A DNA stretch of 64,000 nucleotides from Larix kaempferi (taxonomy: Eukaryota; Streptophyta; Pinopsida; Pinales; Pinaceae). The position numbers and the translations under genes were made by a program. The stretch is from assembly GCA_027924585.1 (NCBI GenBank), contig BSBM01000643.1, positions 18,524,501 to 18,588,500 on the forward strand, in the 5' to 3' direction. Each line of letters begins with the position of its first letter. Positions within the stretch are counted from its first letter, which is position 1. Below are positions 10,440 through 22,750 of the stretch, piece after piece. The notes beneath the pieces were generated by a model, which saw only the letters and a program-made list of their open reading frames with translations, searched no databases and was not told where the DNA came from.

Positions 10440-11830
10440 AGAACACCAAGCCTCTCTCTAAAGTACTCGAACTTCACTCTGGCTAGTGGTTTCGTTAGCA
10501 CATCTGCAATCTGCTCGTTCATTGCAACATACAGAAGTTTCATTTTGCTCCTCTCTGCACCATATCCCTGATATAGTGATATTTGATCTCTATGTGTTTC
10601 GACCTGTCATGAAAAACTGGGCTCTCAGACAACTTCACACAACTCTAGTTATCACAGAAGATACCAGTAGCATCCAATGGGAGGTCAAATAACTCAGACA
10701 GTAGCTTCCGAAGCCATACTGCCTCACAACTAGCCGAACAGGCTGCAACATACTCTGCCTCAGCTGTACTCAATGCTATGCAGGACTGCTTCCTGCTAAA
10801 CCAAGAGATCACACCTGATCCCATATTGAAGCAACATCCAGATGTGCTCTTCCTATCTGTAGCACTGCCAGCCCAATCTGAATCAACATAACCCTGTAGG
10901 TTAAACTTTTGATTCGCTTCATACTTGATCCCATAATCCACTGTACCCTTCAGGTACCTTAGAACATGCTTTACATCAATCAGATGAACACTCCTTGGAT
11001 CTGTCAGGAACTGACTCAATGTGTTCATAGAAAAGCAAATATCTGGTCTCGTGTTCGTCAGGTACATCAAGGACCCAATCATTTGATGATACATAGAAAC
11101 ATCAACCGGCTCAGATGAAGCATCACATAGAAGCTTCAGATTCGATGCCATAGGTCTGGCCATGGCCTTGCAATCCATCATCCCGAATCTCTTCAGGATA
11201 TCTACTGTGTACTTCCCTTGACCAAGGAATATCCCACCTGCACTTTGCCACACCTCCATACATAGGAAATAATGCATCATTCCCAAATCTTTTATATCGA
11301 ACTCGGCAACAAGATTCCTCTTAGTATCTGCAATCAATCTGTCATCTCCTGTTACAAACAGGTCATCCACATAGTAGTATGACTGGATTTCCTTCCTCAA
11401 ACTTGTAGTAAAGGTTGGAATCCGCTTTATTCTTGGTAAAGCCCAAACTAGATAGAAAGATGTCTATCCTACCATACCAAGTTCTGCACATATATGACTC
11501 CTTGTCATGTGTCTCAAAACCAAGTGGCTGCAACACATACACTTCTTATTCAACTACACCATTCAAGAAAGTGTATCTTCCTCTTCATCACTACAACCAG
11601 AGCAAGTTTTAATGGAAGTGTATCTGGCTACAGGAGCAAAAGTCTCTATGCTACCACCTACAGCACGCTTGATCTTGTATATCCTCTTGGAAGTCACTGC
11701 AGACTCCCCTTCAGGTCTTGGGACTGCATCCCAAACATCTTCATGATCAACTGGTACTCCTCGATCATGGCATTCTTCCCAGATCCTGGGAACTTCAGTA
11801 TCTTCAATATTTTCAATAGATAACTTTGTT
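10440..11830 (-). pseudogene. copia RT-RNase H remnant
   Basis: On the minus strand the RT is read from about 11830 (DVWDAVPRPEG-like) through FAPVARYTS, FLNGVV, QPLGFETHDKESY, RTWYGRIDIFLSSLGF, and the catalytic YYYVDDLFVTGD near 11375. The frame from 11400 to 10645 is open for 251 codons and includes LMYLTNTRPDICFSMN, YVDSDWAGS, SWFSRKQSCIALSTAEAEY and the start of IFCDN. Three in-frame-looking deletions remove the stretch between IYKIK and FAPVAR, the region around the QMDVKTA motif, and the KKALYGLKQAP region. Downstream, a TAG replaces Gln after CDN and a frameshift lies near 10530. The C-terminus is visible to about 10440. Confidence 0.9.
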
Positions 11831-12239
11831 GCTGAACAAATGTTGTAGTCCTTCTTTTGTAGGTGATGGTATATGATATTTCCTACACAACAAGTTAAAT
11901 TGCATGATTAGAAAACATCTCATAGTTTTCAGAACAAATTCTTACACAAAAAAAATATGTCATACAATCATGCAATTATCTTAGCCAATGCTTCAATACA
12001 ACATTTATCCATATTCCCTAACTTTCTAGATGCCTTCCAATCTCTACCAGAATATTATTAAGAGTGTGCACAACTCCTAACATGTCAGCAAAGAGGTTTC
12101 ATTCTAGATAAGTAGCAATGGAATGTTGTACAGTGCCATAGGCCACTTACCCATGTATATTAGTAGTATACTGTTCATCAATGCAACTATTCTAATATGC
12201 ATAATACACAACCTAATTCTAGGAACATAAGCATATACA

Positions 12240-12428
12240 TCATTGAATAACATTATGTAAGAAATGACAATTCAAATACTTATCTTTGTTTGGTTGTTGG
12301 GTGGACTCCCTCTGAATCTTTGCAACTCCATTCTGATGTGGATTGTGAGAAGTGGTCAACTCTCTCTGAATATCTACATCCTTGTAGAAACTACTGAAGT
12401 GTGCTCCTTTGCTTTCTTGCAGGAACAA
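12240..12428 (-). pseudogene. copia integrase fragment
   Basis: A short minus-strand stretch reads IQRELTTSHNPHQNGVAKIQ, which matches the part of the copia integrase core around the catalytic Glu (family form ...HNPQQNGVAERKN). The catalytic Glu position is changed to Lys or Ile here. The rest of the integrase is not recognisable on either side. Confidence 0.6.
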
Positions 12429-12479
12429 CTAGTGTGCTCCCTCTTGATCTTTGCTTCCTGGATTACCTGTCCTTGAACT

Positions 12480-13540
12480 TATATCCATCCTTAATCACTA
12501 TGCATGCTTATTAGTATCATCATTGTGTTATCCTTGAGGACTCATACATAATCACACATTTATTAGTATAATCTTAATACTATCAAAACACAATAATCTT
12601 AAACATGTATAGTCATGATCATTCACAGATAATAAACATTAGTATTCAAGGTTTCAGAGAAGTCTTCTTTTATTCATGCATATTCTTATTTGATCATATG
12701 ACTCTTTTGATTAGTTAAATCATCAATGCATAACCCCGTGATTACTCAAACATATACCTTCATGATTCTTCTGGTTAGTCATATCATTAATTATGGTAAG
12801 AAACATAATATGCATACAAGCATGACTATTCAAACCTATGACTTCATGAATAATCATTATCAACAACACAACAGTATAAGATCCTAACACAAGGTAGGAT
12901 TCTAGCTTGATAAAGGAAAAACATACATGGATTAGCATGCTAGCTAGATATGTCTAACATACTTGCATAATGTCTTCTGGTTATCTTTAGTGACTTGTGC
13001 TAGTAACCTGCATGTCTCATAAATTAACCATTGTAGAACTAAGTTATACATACCTCGTAAGTAGATATTCTATGTGATCCATGACAATGGATGAATCTTT
13101 GTCTTCATGTCACCATGATCATATGTTCTTGAAGTAGAACATGATTTGTCTTTCTTGGTGTACCTTTTATGTTAGCAGACAACATAAACCTCATACAACA
13201 CCATAATGCATTAGTACAATCATAAGTGTCAACATCCTAACCAATGAATATCTTCTATCATGCATTCATAATTTTGTTAAGGTGATACGACAAATCTCAA
13301 ATCAAGATTGTACTAACCGTAATAATCATGAAGACAAACATACCATAAACTTAATCATGAACAAATCTTGAAACATACTTCGATGATTCATACCTATCGA
13401 GATCGCTTGTAATCTTCTTATGTAAGGCCTTAGCTTCATCTCCCTCTGAAATAGGAACTTCTTCACTTATGCAGGTGACCAATCCATCTTCTTCTAGGAT
13501 TAACCCAATCCACTTGATTTGCAAGAACTGGACCTAGAGC
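12480..13540. other. Interior of copia element 2, no recognisable coding
   Basis: This AT-rich stretch lies where gag and the integrase N-terminus should be. I see no zinc knuckle, protease motif or long frame on either strand. Confidence 0.4.
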
Positions 13541-13689
13541 TGGATTAGGGTTTGTCAGAGAAACCCCAAAAATTCAAACTTTGAATTTCAAACTTCTGAA
13601 AGGATGGAAATATGCGCCTTGATGAGTTGATCAAGCTGGTATATTCAGAATTTGAAAACTGCAAAGTTTCACTCAATTTTGCCTTTGAA

Positions 13690-14010
13690 ACTTCCGGATT
13701 CACTGGACGTGACCCCGAAATGGGGTTTGATGAAGCCCACTCTTCTGCCCAATCAAAAGGTTTGATCCAAATCTCTAAGCTTCTATTTTTATGAGGAGCT
13801 TCCAACCGTGGTCACATATTTCAAAAATTCTCATTTTTGCAGAAGCCCTAATTTTCCACTTTTCTGATCGAAGTCCCGAACTAGGGTCTAATCAAGCCCG
13901 GCCTTCTGCCGAACCAAAAATTCTGATCTTGGTCTCTAAATTTCTATTTTGATGAGTAGCATTCAGCCGTGGTCTCCGATTACAAAAATTCCAACTTTAT
14001 CCGAACCCCT
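13690..14010. repeat. Diverged tandem duplication in the leader of copia element 2
   Basis: Two units of about 160-170 bp, near 13690-13855 and 13860-14010, share ordered blocks: a CCCGAA-type start, AAGCCC...CTTCTGCC, ACCAAAA/ATCAAAAGG, TCTCTAA..TTCTATTTT.ATGAG, CAnCCGTGGTC, and a CC(C)TAA end. Identity is moderate, so the duplication is old relative to the LTR insertion. Confidence 0.6.
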
Positions 14011-14666
14011 AAATTCCGAAAGCCATGAATGAAGGTGCTCAAAAATAATTCTGTTTTGACAGCAATATGTACCTGATTGTTTATGGTGTAACTTCAAACT
14101 TTTCAATCCATAAGGTCTGGAAAATTTTCTTGAGATATCCCGTCCTGTCATCTTTCCATCCCGACAGGTCTGACCTCAATTGGATTCTCTGAGAGAGAGT
14201 TATTCCAAGTGTCTCAACATGACCTATTTATGGGATAAAACAGGAGAGCGAACTTGTACGGCGTTCCACGTGTCACAGGTTCAACTCCGGCCTCTGAAAA
14301 ATTTGCCTGAGATAGTACAATCTGTGTACTACCTGTCACGTTTTACGAAATTTCATTTGGAGCTTCGTATCCCAAGTTATGATATTTTTTCCATCGTCAC
14401 CTATTTTTGACTTAGATCTGGAAGAGGCAGAAACCCTATATTGTACAGATCATAAATCACAAATTACAACGAATTAGAGGTTTCCCTTTGGACACAAGGT
14501 ACATGGGGACTTGATCTTCGACCTGTAAATGTTTAAGATCCAAAATTTTTGCCAAAATGGATTTATAGAAAAAAGTTATACGTTGACTGGTTTTTGCTAT
14601 ATCAAGCCCTAGCATTGTAAGTGCAACAAGTGTCATACATGCCATATCATGCCTTCTTTCAGGCTA

Positions 14667-14678
14667 GCTCTGATACCA
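14667..14678 (-). other. Primer-binding site of copia element 2
   Basis: The minus strand reads TGGTATCAGAGC, the standard initiator tRNA-Met primer site of plant copia elements, directly abutting the 5' LTR. Confidence 0.92.
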
Positions 14679-15246
14679 TGTTAAATTTTCAGAATTTACT
14701 TCAATCTGATCTAGGATCTTAACTGAGAGAACAACATGTACAACAAATCTACAGTATATCAATCATGGACACAATAATGCAAGCACACTAGAGACACAGA
14801 GTTTACTTGGGGAAAAACATAAAGGTGAAAAACCCCAATAACTTCCTCAGAGATAGAATAGAGCAATGATACAACCATAATACAAAAGATAGTCTTCTCC
14901 TAGCAGTAGAGCCTCCTCCTCATAAGTGCGGCACTTTTTGAATGAGAGAAGTGTGTGAATGAATGATCAAATAGAGATCTCCCGATCTCTATTTATACTT
15001 GTCCTGTCCTGCCCAATAAATTGATGGGGCCTACATGTCTAGCTTAACCCATGGTTAACTTAATCCGGGCCGACCCCACACTTGGTGGTCTAATAACCCA
15101 TAGGCAAGTTAACACACTTGCGACACTTGTCAATACAAATGACGACACTTCCTTATAGAGGAATAACACATCTCTATAAGGGTACAATAAATATATATAT
15201 GAAATACATGGGTGAAATACATTCCAAAGTTACATATACATCAACA
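14679..15246 (-). repeat. 5' LTR of copia element 2
   Basis: This is the partner of 8382-8981, with TG...CA ends on the minus strand and adjoining the primer site. It lacks part of the 8800-8870 region of its partner. Confidence 0.9.
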
Positions 15247-15251
15247 AATCC

Positions 15252-18040
15252 AAGACTTGGGAGATTGGGTAAAATCAGCTGGTTTGTCTTAGAAAGTAAA
15301 TCTCGAGTTTGTATGGCAAAATGCATACTTCTTCCCATTATGTCTTTCAACAAATTTGGTTAGGGAGACTTCCTCTAGCTATGTCTATCAACAAATTTTG
15401 TGGAAAGTTTGGAGTGGAATATCTATGCTACTAGGTGCAGAGGATTCATTTAAACAATAAAATTGTCGGATTAACCTCTGTGAATTTCCTATGACAACAT
15501 TGCTTACTAGCAAAAGCTCTTTGGTGCTTATTTTTCGGTTAACTTGATTTTTAGAGATTACTCCACAACTTTATTATGTCCCCGAAGGGGATCATATATA
15601 TATATTGTGAAATCCCTATTAATTTGGTCTACTTACTGTAAATTTTACCTACAATATAGTTTGAACAATAGTTTTGAATATATTGTATTAAATTGTATTT
15701 TTAAAAATGGGTTTTTCCCAATCCCCATTGGTTGCAGGAGGATGATGTATTCCTCGTTTTTCCCTTCCCGGGAGGTGGCTGTGGAATGACATCATCCTCA
15801 TTTAATTTATGCATTCACATGATTCTGCAGTGTAGTGTGCAGGTTTTTAATGTTAGTTTGGGCTATTCAGGTAAGTGTTCACCATCTATATTATGGATTA
15901 CAGCGCACCTCGACCTTGGTGTGGCATGCATCCATGAACCATTAGCCCTCTTTATGCATAGGTCATTGTGGAGAAAGTGCCATCTTTGGCATGGTATCAA
16001 CACCAACTCTGGCATATACATTGTACAGTCGGTTCCCTTTTTGCATATCTTTTCGGTTCATTTGCAGAGTGACACAGAAGGTGCGAATTCATGCATCTTG
16101 AGGCTCATAAACCATCAGTCTTTTCTCCTTGGAAGGAATAAAGTCAGAAATCCATGCGCCTTGGAGGTCCAGTGGAGGAATTTGAAGTGCTTTATGTCCA
16201 ATTTCCCGTTGCAGAGAGGCTTTTGTAAAAAAAGTGACCGCGGTGGAGGAATTTGGAGGTTTTTTTTTTGTGCAAATGGCCTTTTTAGAGACAGTAGTTG
16301 AGGAGGAAGTTGGAGTCCTCTCTGTCCAAATGGCTGTTTCAGAGAGTGTTTTGTAAAAATAGCGGTCGCCGAGGAGTCTCGGCAAGAGAGCGGTATATAT
16401 ATTTTTAAAATAGTTAAATTCTGGTTATTTTGCAGAGCGGGTGAATTAGTTGCCCTGTGGAATTCGATGCCCTGTGGATAAATTAGTTGAACAAAAGGTG
16501 TTCAGAGGTTTTTTTGCTTAAAGCTCAAGGAAGGAAGTTTTGTAGGACAGACGATCCTTGTTTTCCAATAAAATTAGATTTTTCTGGAGAAAATCAGCCG
16601 CGAATACCTGATAAATCAGTAGTTGTAGGCTTAAGTTGATGGCCATCTGGAGAAATCAGCAGTTGTAGAGGCTCATTAAATTTTAGCTAACCTCACAATT
16701 CTGGAAGCTAAACCAGCTTCCTCCTGTTAAATTTCAGCTACCCTGGGAAGTTCCTCACTGAGAATTTATTTTTCTCAATTAAGAGATTTAGAGACAGTTT
16801 CCAAAAATTGATTTCCTTTTCAAGAAAGTTTTTGAGCAGGGCTAAGCATAGTGCAGTAGACTCTAACCCTGGAGGCGATGAATCCTCTATATGTCGTTGC
16901 GATGCTTTTGGCATCCCCTGCTAGCCATTTGCGCTAGGCTTGCTAGGCTGCGGCTTCAAAGTTCAGGGGTCGGTGCTGAAGCCACCGGCAATAGAAATGA
17001 TGAGATTAGAAGACTCATGGAAATATTTCTAAAGCTTAAGAAGAAGAATCCGATTCGCGTAGGGGAGAAAGAGCAATAAAATAAATTGTGCTGAGAATAG
17101 AAAAAGGCGAAACCCCAACACAACTTTAGGGTGTGTAGATCATTCCTATTGAAACACAGATATTTGATTTCTGTCCTAGAAATAAGATAAAGACCACATT
17201 GCTATGAATTTCAGGGAATTGGACCAAACGGTGGAATGGCGTTGCCTTGTAGAGCATCCCAAGGGAGGAGGAGCATCGATAGGGTTGTCAGTCTCATCTT
17301 CTTTGCACCAAGTTGTTATGAAATTGAGCCAATTGCTAGTTCGATATGGAGGAACTGGTCGACCATGGCTGATTGGGATTGCGATGTGTGAAACATATCT
17401 GAGTTATAAAGTATATCATCCTTTTATGGAGAATGATTGGGACCTGTAGCCTCTAATTAATGTTATTGCCAAACCAACTCCAGGATTGTTTCCTAGGTGT
17501 GATTTATCCTATCACGAAGCATTTGTGCTTTCGCATCACTCGACGTGTAATTCTTCCCTGTAACTCATAGTATGCTATTGTAAAAAATATGAATCATTTT
17601 CCTTTCCCTTTATTACAATTTATTACTATCGTGTTTGCATTTAAACACGAGTTATATTGGTGGCCAATTTTGATCATTTGGCAGAAATCTAGTTTCACTC
17701 CCGTTCATGATTTTTTCATGTATGTAGAATGTATATTTGGTTACTTGGTAAAGACAATGGCTACCATAAGCAAATTCAGCTCGATTATAATAAAGTTTTA
17801 AATATGTTTTTATATTTATTTCAGAGTTTTCTAATACAAAGAACAGTCAGAGAGTCTGCAAATTTCAGTTAAGATGGATTACCATGAATGAGCAATGATA
17901 GAAAAGCAGCATATCCACTCATAAGTTTTGGAAAAATAAGTATTGAAGTCAGTGGAAAAGCAATTTAGAGTTTTTTTTTTTTTATAAACTGAATGTCATG
18001 CCACCTAACTTATTTGAGATTTTTTCATTGTTTGTGATGG
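15252..18040. other. Unrecognised intergenic DNA
   Basis: Several short frames exist, the longest 189 codons at 15732-16301 (+). None shows a recognisable domain and its composition is not convincing. The piece at 16200-16380 contains related repeats of AAATGGC/TTTTGTAAAAA type. No gene is called. Confidence 0.35.
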
Positions 18041-18043
18041 AAG

Positions 18044-18191
18044 GTTTATTTGCCACTTTGTGACATCAAACTAGCCTTTGGTGCTTCTCATAAAGGTTTT
18101 GATGTTGATAGCTATAAAAGAGAGTTGGATATAGATACTGCTAGAGCTACAATGAAGCATTTGTTTCCATTTTACATCCCATCCACACCAG
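18044..18191 (+). pseudogene. Possible exon of unknown gene
   Basis: An open stretch reads LCDIKLAFGASHKGF, then DVDSYKRELDIDTARATMKH, and ends in ...PFYIPSTPG at a CACCAG|GTAATT donor-like site. The amino-acid composition is protein-like and the end coincides with a good splice donor. I cannot name the family. There are no matching exons nearby that I could join to it. Confidence 0.3.
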
Positions 18192-18674
18192 GTAATTGCT
18201 ATAAATATATATGCAAACAAAATAGGTTTCATATATTTTATAGTGGCCCTCGATAGGCCCTTGCATTACAAATCAACCTAAATGGTCAAACTCAAATTGA
18301 TACGTTGGGTCAGTGTCCTAGGAAGAGGGACCCTCCCCAAAATGATGTGCATGTAGTAAGACATAATAAATTTTTGTGCAATTCTTGAGTTGCACATTAG
18401 CACTGATGCTGGTTTTATATCCAGCATAGAATAAAAGAATCTCAAAGTTGAAAGTTCAAACTGGGTTGTTTTAAATCTATCTTACACTGAAATGCAAATA
18501 TAAATTCAAAGTATGCATGCAGTTTATCATGACAACACTTTATCATGACATCAATACATTAAAAGTCACATTTTGATTAAGCGTTTCTCCATGGTTAGAT
18601 GTATGTTTGACATGACATTTAACTATCTTGCTTCCATGTTAATAGTTTGGGTTCTTACCATCACAACTTTATCT

Positions 18675-18857
18675 CTTCTATTTTTCCTACTCCACTCAAC
18701 TGAATCACTAAGCAAATCCCTATTTGGTCAATAACAGTTCTCAAGGAGCCCTCCACTACACTTTTTGTGCGTGGAGGGCTTCTTGAGAACTGTTATTGAC
18801 CAAATAGGGTTTTGGTTAGAGATTCAGTTGAGTGGAGTACTTAGAAAAAATAGAAGA
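18675..18857. repeat. Long hairpin (foldback element or small-RNA precursor)
   Basis: Arms of about 82 nt (18675-18756) and 87 nt (18771-18857) are separated by a 14-nt loop. The inner 39 nt, from CCCTATTTGG to GCCCTCCAC, match their complement with a single mismatch. The outer part (CTCCACTCAACTGAATC) is also well paired. Confidence 0.85.
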
Positions 18858-18859
18858 CC

Positions 18860-20585
18860 AGAAAGTCATACTAGTTTGGGTAGGTGAGTTCGATATTAAT
18901 GGGTGAACTTGCATCAAACCTACGTATCTAAAATCTTCTTCAAGCACTAAAAAGCCAAATGCATGAATTTCCACATGGCTCTTAAGTCTTGACCAATCAA
19001 GGGAGAGGAGATACCACTCGATGGGGCACCTACAACCTTGAGTCTGAAAGTAACAATGTATATGTGAAATGCTAGTCATTATTGAACTTAGTCAAACTTT
19101 CAAATTTAAAAACAGGGAATATTAAACTAAATTATATGTTTTGAAACCCTCATTCACCCAAAAAATTTAATATTATGTGGATATATCCTAATTAAATGCA
19201 AATTGTAGATAGTTAAACAAAAGCAAAACCTAAAACATCCAAAGCAGAACATGAACTTCAACCCTTAGTTTAACATTCTTGCAATTTGAAAGATGTCAAG
19301 GCCAATGATGCAATATTCCCCAATAGAAACATTCATGGAGTTTGGACATGAAAGATTTAGTTCCGGGTAAGAAAACAAAATAAATGAGAATGGGTCATCC
19401 AAAAATAAATTGGACTCCATGAGAATATGATGTGCAATAGATAATAAGAAACAAGAACATCTAAGGTGGATCTTATCAACTCCTATACAATTTATTGTTG
19501 GATTGGGCTTTTATATAGGTGCATATAAAGCATTACGTAATGGCTCAACCAACATGGATGTTTGTAAAATTTGAAGCATTTATACTTAGCACCTCTTACC
19601 AAAGCAATTGCACTTTCTCTTTCTGACAAGGGCATGTGACAATGTCGGGACATTGCCAAATCCTGGCTCTTGTTGTTTAAATAATCATAATTTCATTTGA
19701 TTCTTATTTCAAAGATCAAGATTACTTCATGAGGTGCGTGGCAATGTATGCAAACCATATTTGAAAGTCTATTTTTCAATTCAACAAGTACAGTGCTAAA
19801 CAAGAACAAATATCAAAGACCAAATATATATAGAAGCATAATTTAGTTTTCCAAAAAAGTAACAATGATATAAATTGAAATAGATATTCAAGACTCCTAA
19901 AAGAAAGAATTCCCAATTTTACACTAGTTTTTTAACTTCTTATATTAGTCAATTACTTTAGTTCTTTTTCTCATTATTATAGAAATCCCAGCCATCAACT
20001 TTACTTTAATTAGCTATTGGTTGGTGACATGCTTTTTTAAATCCTTGTAGTGTTTTTTCTGCATATGGAAATTTTGAAAAAGCTGCCATATTTGAGTTTA
20101 TCTGTGCAACAAGCTCCCATTAGTAATGATAATATGATATTTGACAGTTCTAATTATGTTAGTATTTTTCCTTTCTAACTTTTTTACTTAGTTTTGAATC
20201 TCCCACTATTTGACATGGACTTGAAAATGTTATTTATCGTTTCTTAATAGGTGAGTTGCATTAATCTGATTATTTTTTATAAATCTTGTTATTAATCCCT
20301 GCCAAGCAGTAGAGACTATAGAAATGGCTCAGGAAAGGAAATTATATTAGTTGTACACTATTTTTAAAACGATTTAACCAAAGTTTTATATGTCCATTTC
20401 TATTCTGGTCAATGAATGATTTGAAGACCTTATTTGACCTTTATTCGAGGTCGCCCAGTGCACATGTTGAACCGATCATCATCCAGCCGAGCAACGATCA
20501 ATGAACCGATCATCCAGCTGAACAACGATCAATTTCACTACTGATACGCAATGGTTAATAAGCAGAGACCATTGACTGTCGCGTT
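18860..20585. other. Unrecognised AT-rich DNA
   Basis: No gene or element is recognised. A short direct repeat around ACCGATCAT...CCAGC.GA.CAACGATCAAT lies at 20470-20535, just before the segmental duplication starts. Confidence 0.4.
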
Positions 20586-21006
20586 TGTTCATCAAATTCG
20601 GGACTGGCGCTGATGGAAGCAGCGCATCACGATCTGTATATACGGATCAAAGCAAGATATTCTCTGTTCCTTCGTCACTGCTAAACACTATAATTTATGA
20701 AGCTTCGATCAGAAATATAATATTATCCTCGTCGCCACTGGTAAACACTATAATTTATGAAGCTTCGATCAGAAGGTAATATAATATTATATATTCTATA
20801 ACATATATTATTATTATTATATCTATAATAGAGTTGGCATATGTGAAACAAACCAACATAGAAATGACGAAGGGACATGAAAATGTTCATTCACTACGAG
20901 CCTTAGAGAAGCGAGTCATCTTAATATATAATGAAGTGTGCAAATAAATAGTTAAATTTAATTTTTTTCTTAATGTTGAATACCTTAAACATGATACACC
21001 CCCGAG

Positions 21007-22750
21007 ATCACCTTTTTCACCATATTTATAATGAGTAGCGATCTCCTTTTTTTCTTTTTGTTTTTTCCAATCCTTTCCTTCAGGATTTCATTTGTTATGA
21101 TTAAGTAGTCACCATATTTATAATACGTAGCGATTTTTTTTTTTCCAATCCTTTCCTTCATGATTTCATTTGTTATGATTAAGTAGTTGTCAGGATTTCA
21201 TTTGTTATGATTAAGTAGTCACCATATTTATAATACGTAGCGATTCTGTTTTTTTTTTTAATTTTATTTCCAATCCTTTCCTTCAGGCTTTGATTTGTTA
21301 TGATTAAGTAGTTGCAGCAGCACTTTAATACTTGCGGTCACTCTTTCAATATGATAATGTTATGATGAAGTAGTTGCAGTAGCACTTTAATACTTGCCGT
21401 CACTCTTTCAATATGATAATGTGGTTGTTTTGTTTTATTATGTAAATTTTAATACTTGACTTAAGGGACTAGCTGCCAATTTTGCTATTATTTTTAAAAT
21501 GAGAAGGGTATTTACAAAATTCATCCAAAATCTTTATGGAAAATTTCCCAAGTGATGCATAGCACAATGATCTTCATATATTATAATTATTGAGGATTAC
21601 CCATGAAGAGGCATAACATTTTTCTGAATATCAAAGAAGTAATTTTATCTAAAAATGGAGAAGGCTATCGCTTATTTATCTATTCTGATAATACTCTCCA
21701 CACGACCATAAAGGTAGTGTCATTCCAAATATCAGCTTATAAAACATTATCATTCAAAAGTCGTTTCAATTTCTTATCCCAACTGTATAATACAACAGCA
21801 CACCAAAGAAGTTTTGAATAATAGTAAATTTAAATCTCTTAGCTAGAGAGCTTAACTGCTTTCAAAAACATATAAAAAAATTGGTTCCTATTTCATGAAT
21901 TCAAACTGAGCATAGAATCGAAGCTTGGTAAAATTTAAGACGCTGCCTATAATATATTCATGGTCGTTTATATTTGATAGCTTAATTAATTACTAAGCAT
22001 ATCATCTAAGCTTGATAAAGTTTAAGACGCTGCCTATAATATATTCATGGTCATTCATATTTTATATGTTTTATAGCTTAATTAATTACTTCAAGAGCAG
22101 TCGTCCTCATTGCTTAGTTATTTTATTCACAAGTCCCTGTCTTAAAAATGAAACAATTGCTTAGTTATTTTAACTGATGGCTGATAATTATGGCGGTGTT
22201 ACAACAAAATAATAGTTGGCGTAGTCATGGATCAATAAGCGAACATGTGGCAGTTGGTGTAGTTGGTATGTCGTCCCTTGCTGCTATAGCAACCACAGTT
22301 TATTATTTCTATTTTTTTTACATTTATCAAAAAATATTCACCTCTTAAAAATACTGCTGAGAATGGTAAATAGCCTTAAGTTACAGAAATAAAGTCAAAA
22401 GTTTACATCACTCCGTTCCATGTTTCGCATTCATATTTCAAAGGAGTAATTAAGAATCTAAGATGACTTTTGTGAAATATGTAATCTATTTAAAAAGACT
22501 GGCATTCTATTCTCTTCATTTTTTCCAGTGAGTAAAATTCTATTCTTTTCATTATTGTCATGGAGTATTAGTAACGGGGCAGGCATCTGAAATTTCCAGA
22601 AAGAATATTAGGTTGTGATACTCATGGTTTCTTCAAGATCAACAGAGACATATGACTCACCTGCAAAGATATAAACACAAACTAAATAACACAATTAAAA
22701 TGAAAAACTTGAAATGAAACGTGACTTGATATTATTATTTCTAGTGAAAC
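21007..22750. other. Stretch present in copy A only
   Basis: Copy B jumps from ACACCCCCGATATCTC (56836-56849) straight to CTCACCACGTGG, so about 1.74 kb of copy A has no counterpart. The stretch is full of small tandem duplications: the CCAATCCTTTCCTTCAGGATTTC / TAATACGTAGCGA block near 21010-21300, a GTAGTTGCAG..GCACTTTAATACTTG block at 21310-21420, and an AGACGCTGCCTATAATATATTCATGG block at 21940-22060. No terminal repeats typical of a transposon were found. Confidence 0.6.

Larger units (their letters stand above)
8382..15246 (-). mobile_element. Deleted Ty1/copia element on the minus strand
   Basis: Two LTRs (8382-8981 and 14679-15246) face the same way, with TG...CA ends. Read on the minus strand the order is 5' LTR at 15246-14679, primer site, a 2.8-kb leader/gag/integrase zone with little recognisable coding, RT-RNase H at about 11830-10440, a 1.45-kb non-coding tract, polypurine tract, 3' LTR. 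GATCC (8377-8381) and AATCC (15247-15251) form a 4-of-5 target duplication. No gag is recognised, the integrase is reduced to a fragment and RT has internal deletions, so this copy must have depended on another element or decayed after insertion. Confidence 0.88.

Noticed and set aside
15732-16301. 189-codon + strand frame as a gene
   Set aside because: No domain, no supporting splice sites, and an unconvincing composition; most likely a chance frame.
17204-17449. 81-codon frame (NFRELDQTVEWRC...) as a gene
   Set aside because: A shifted frame over the same DNA also looks protein-like; neither matches a family I can name, and there are no clear splice sites.
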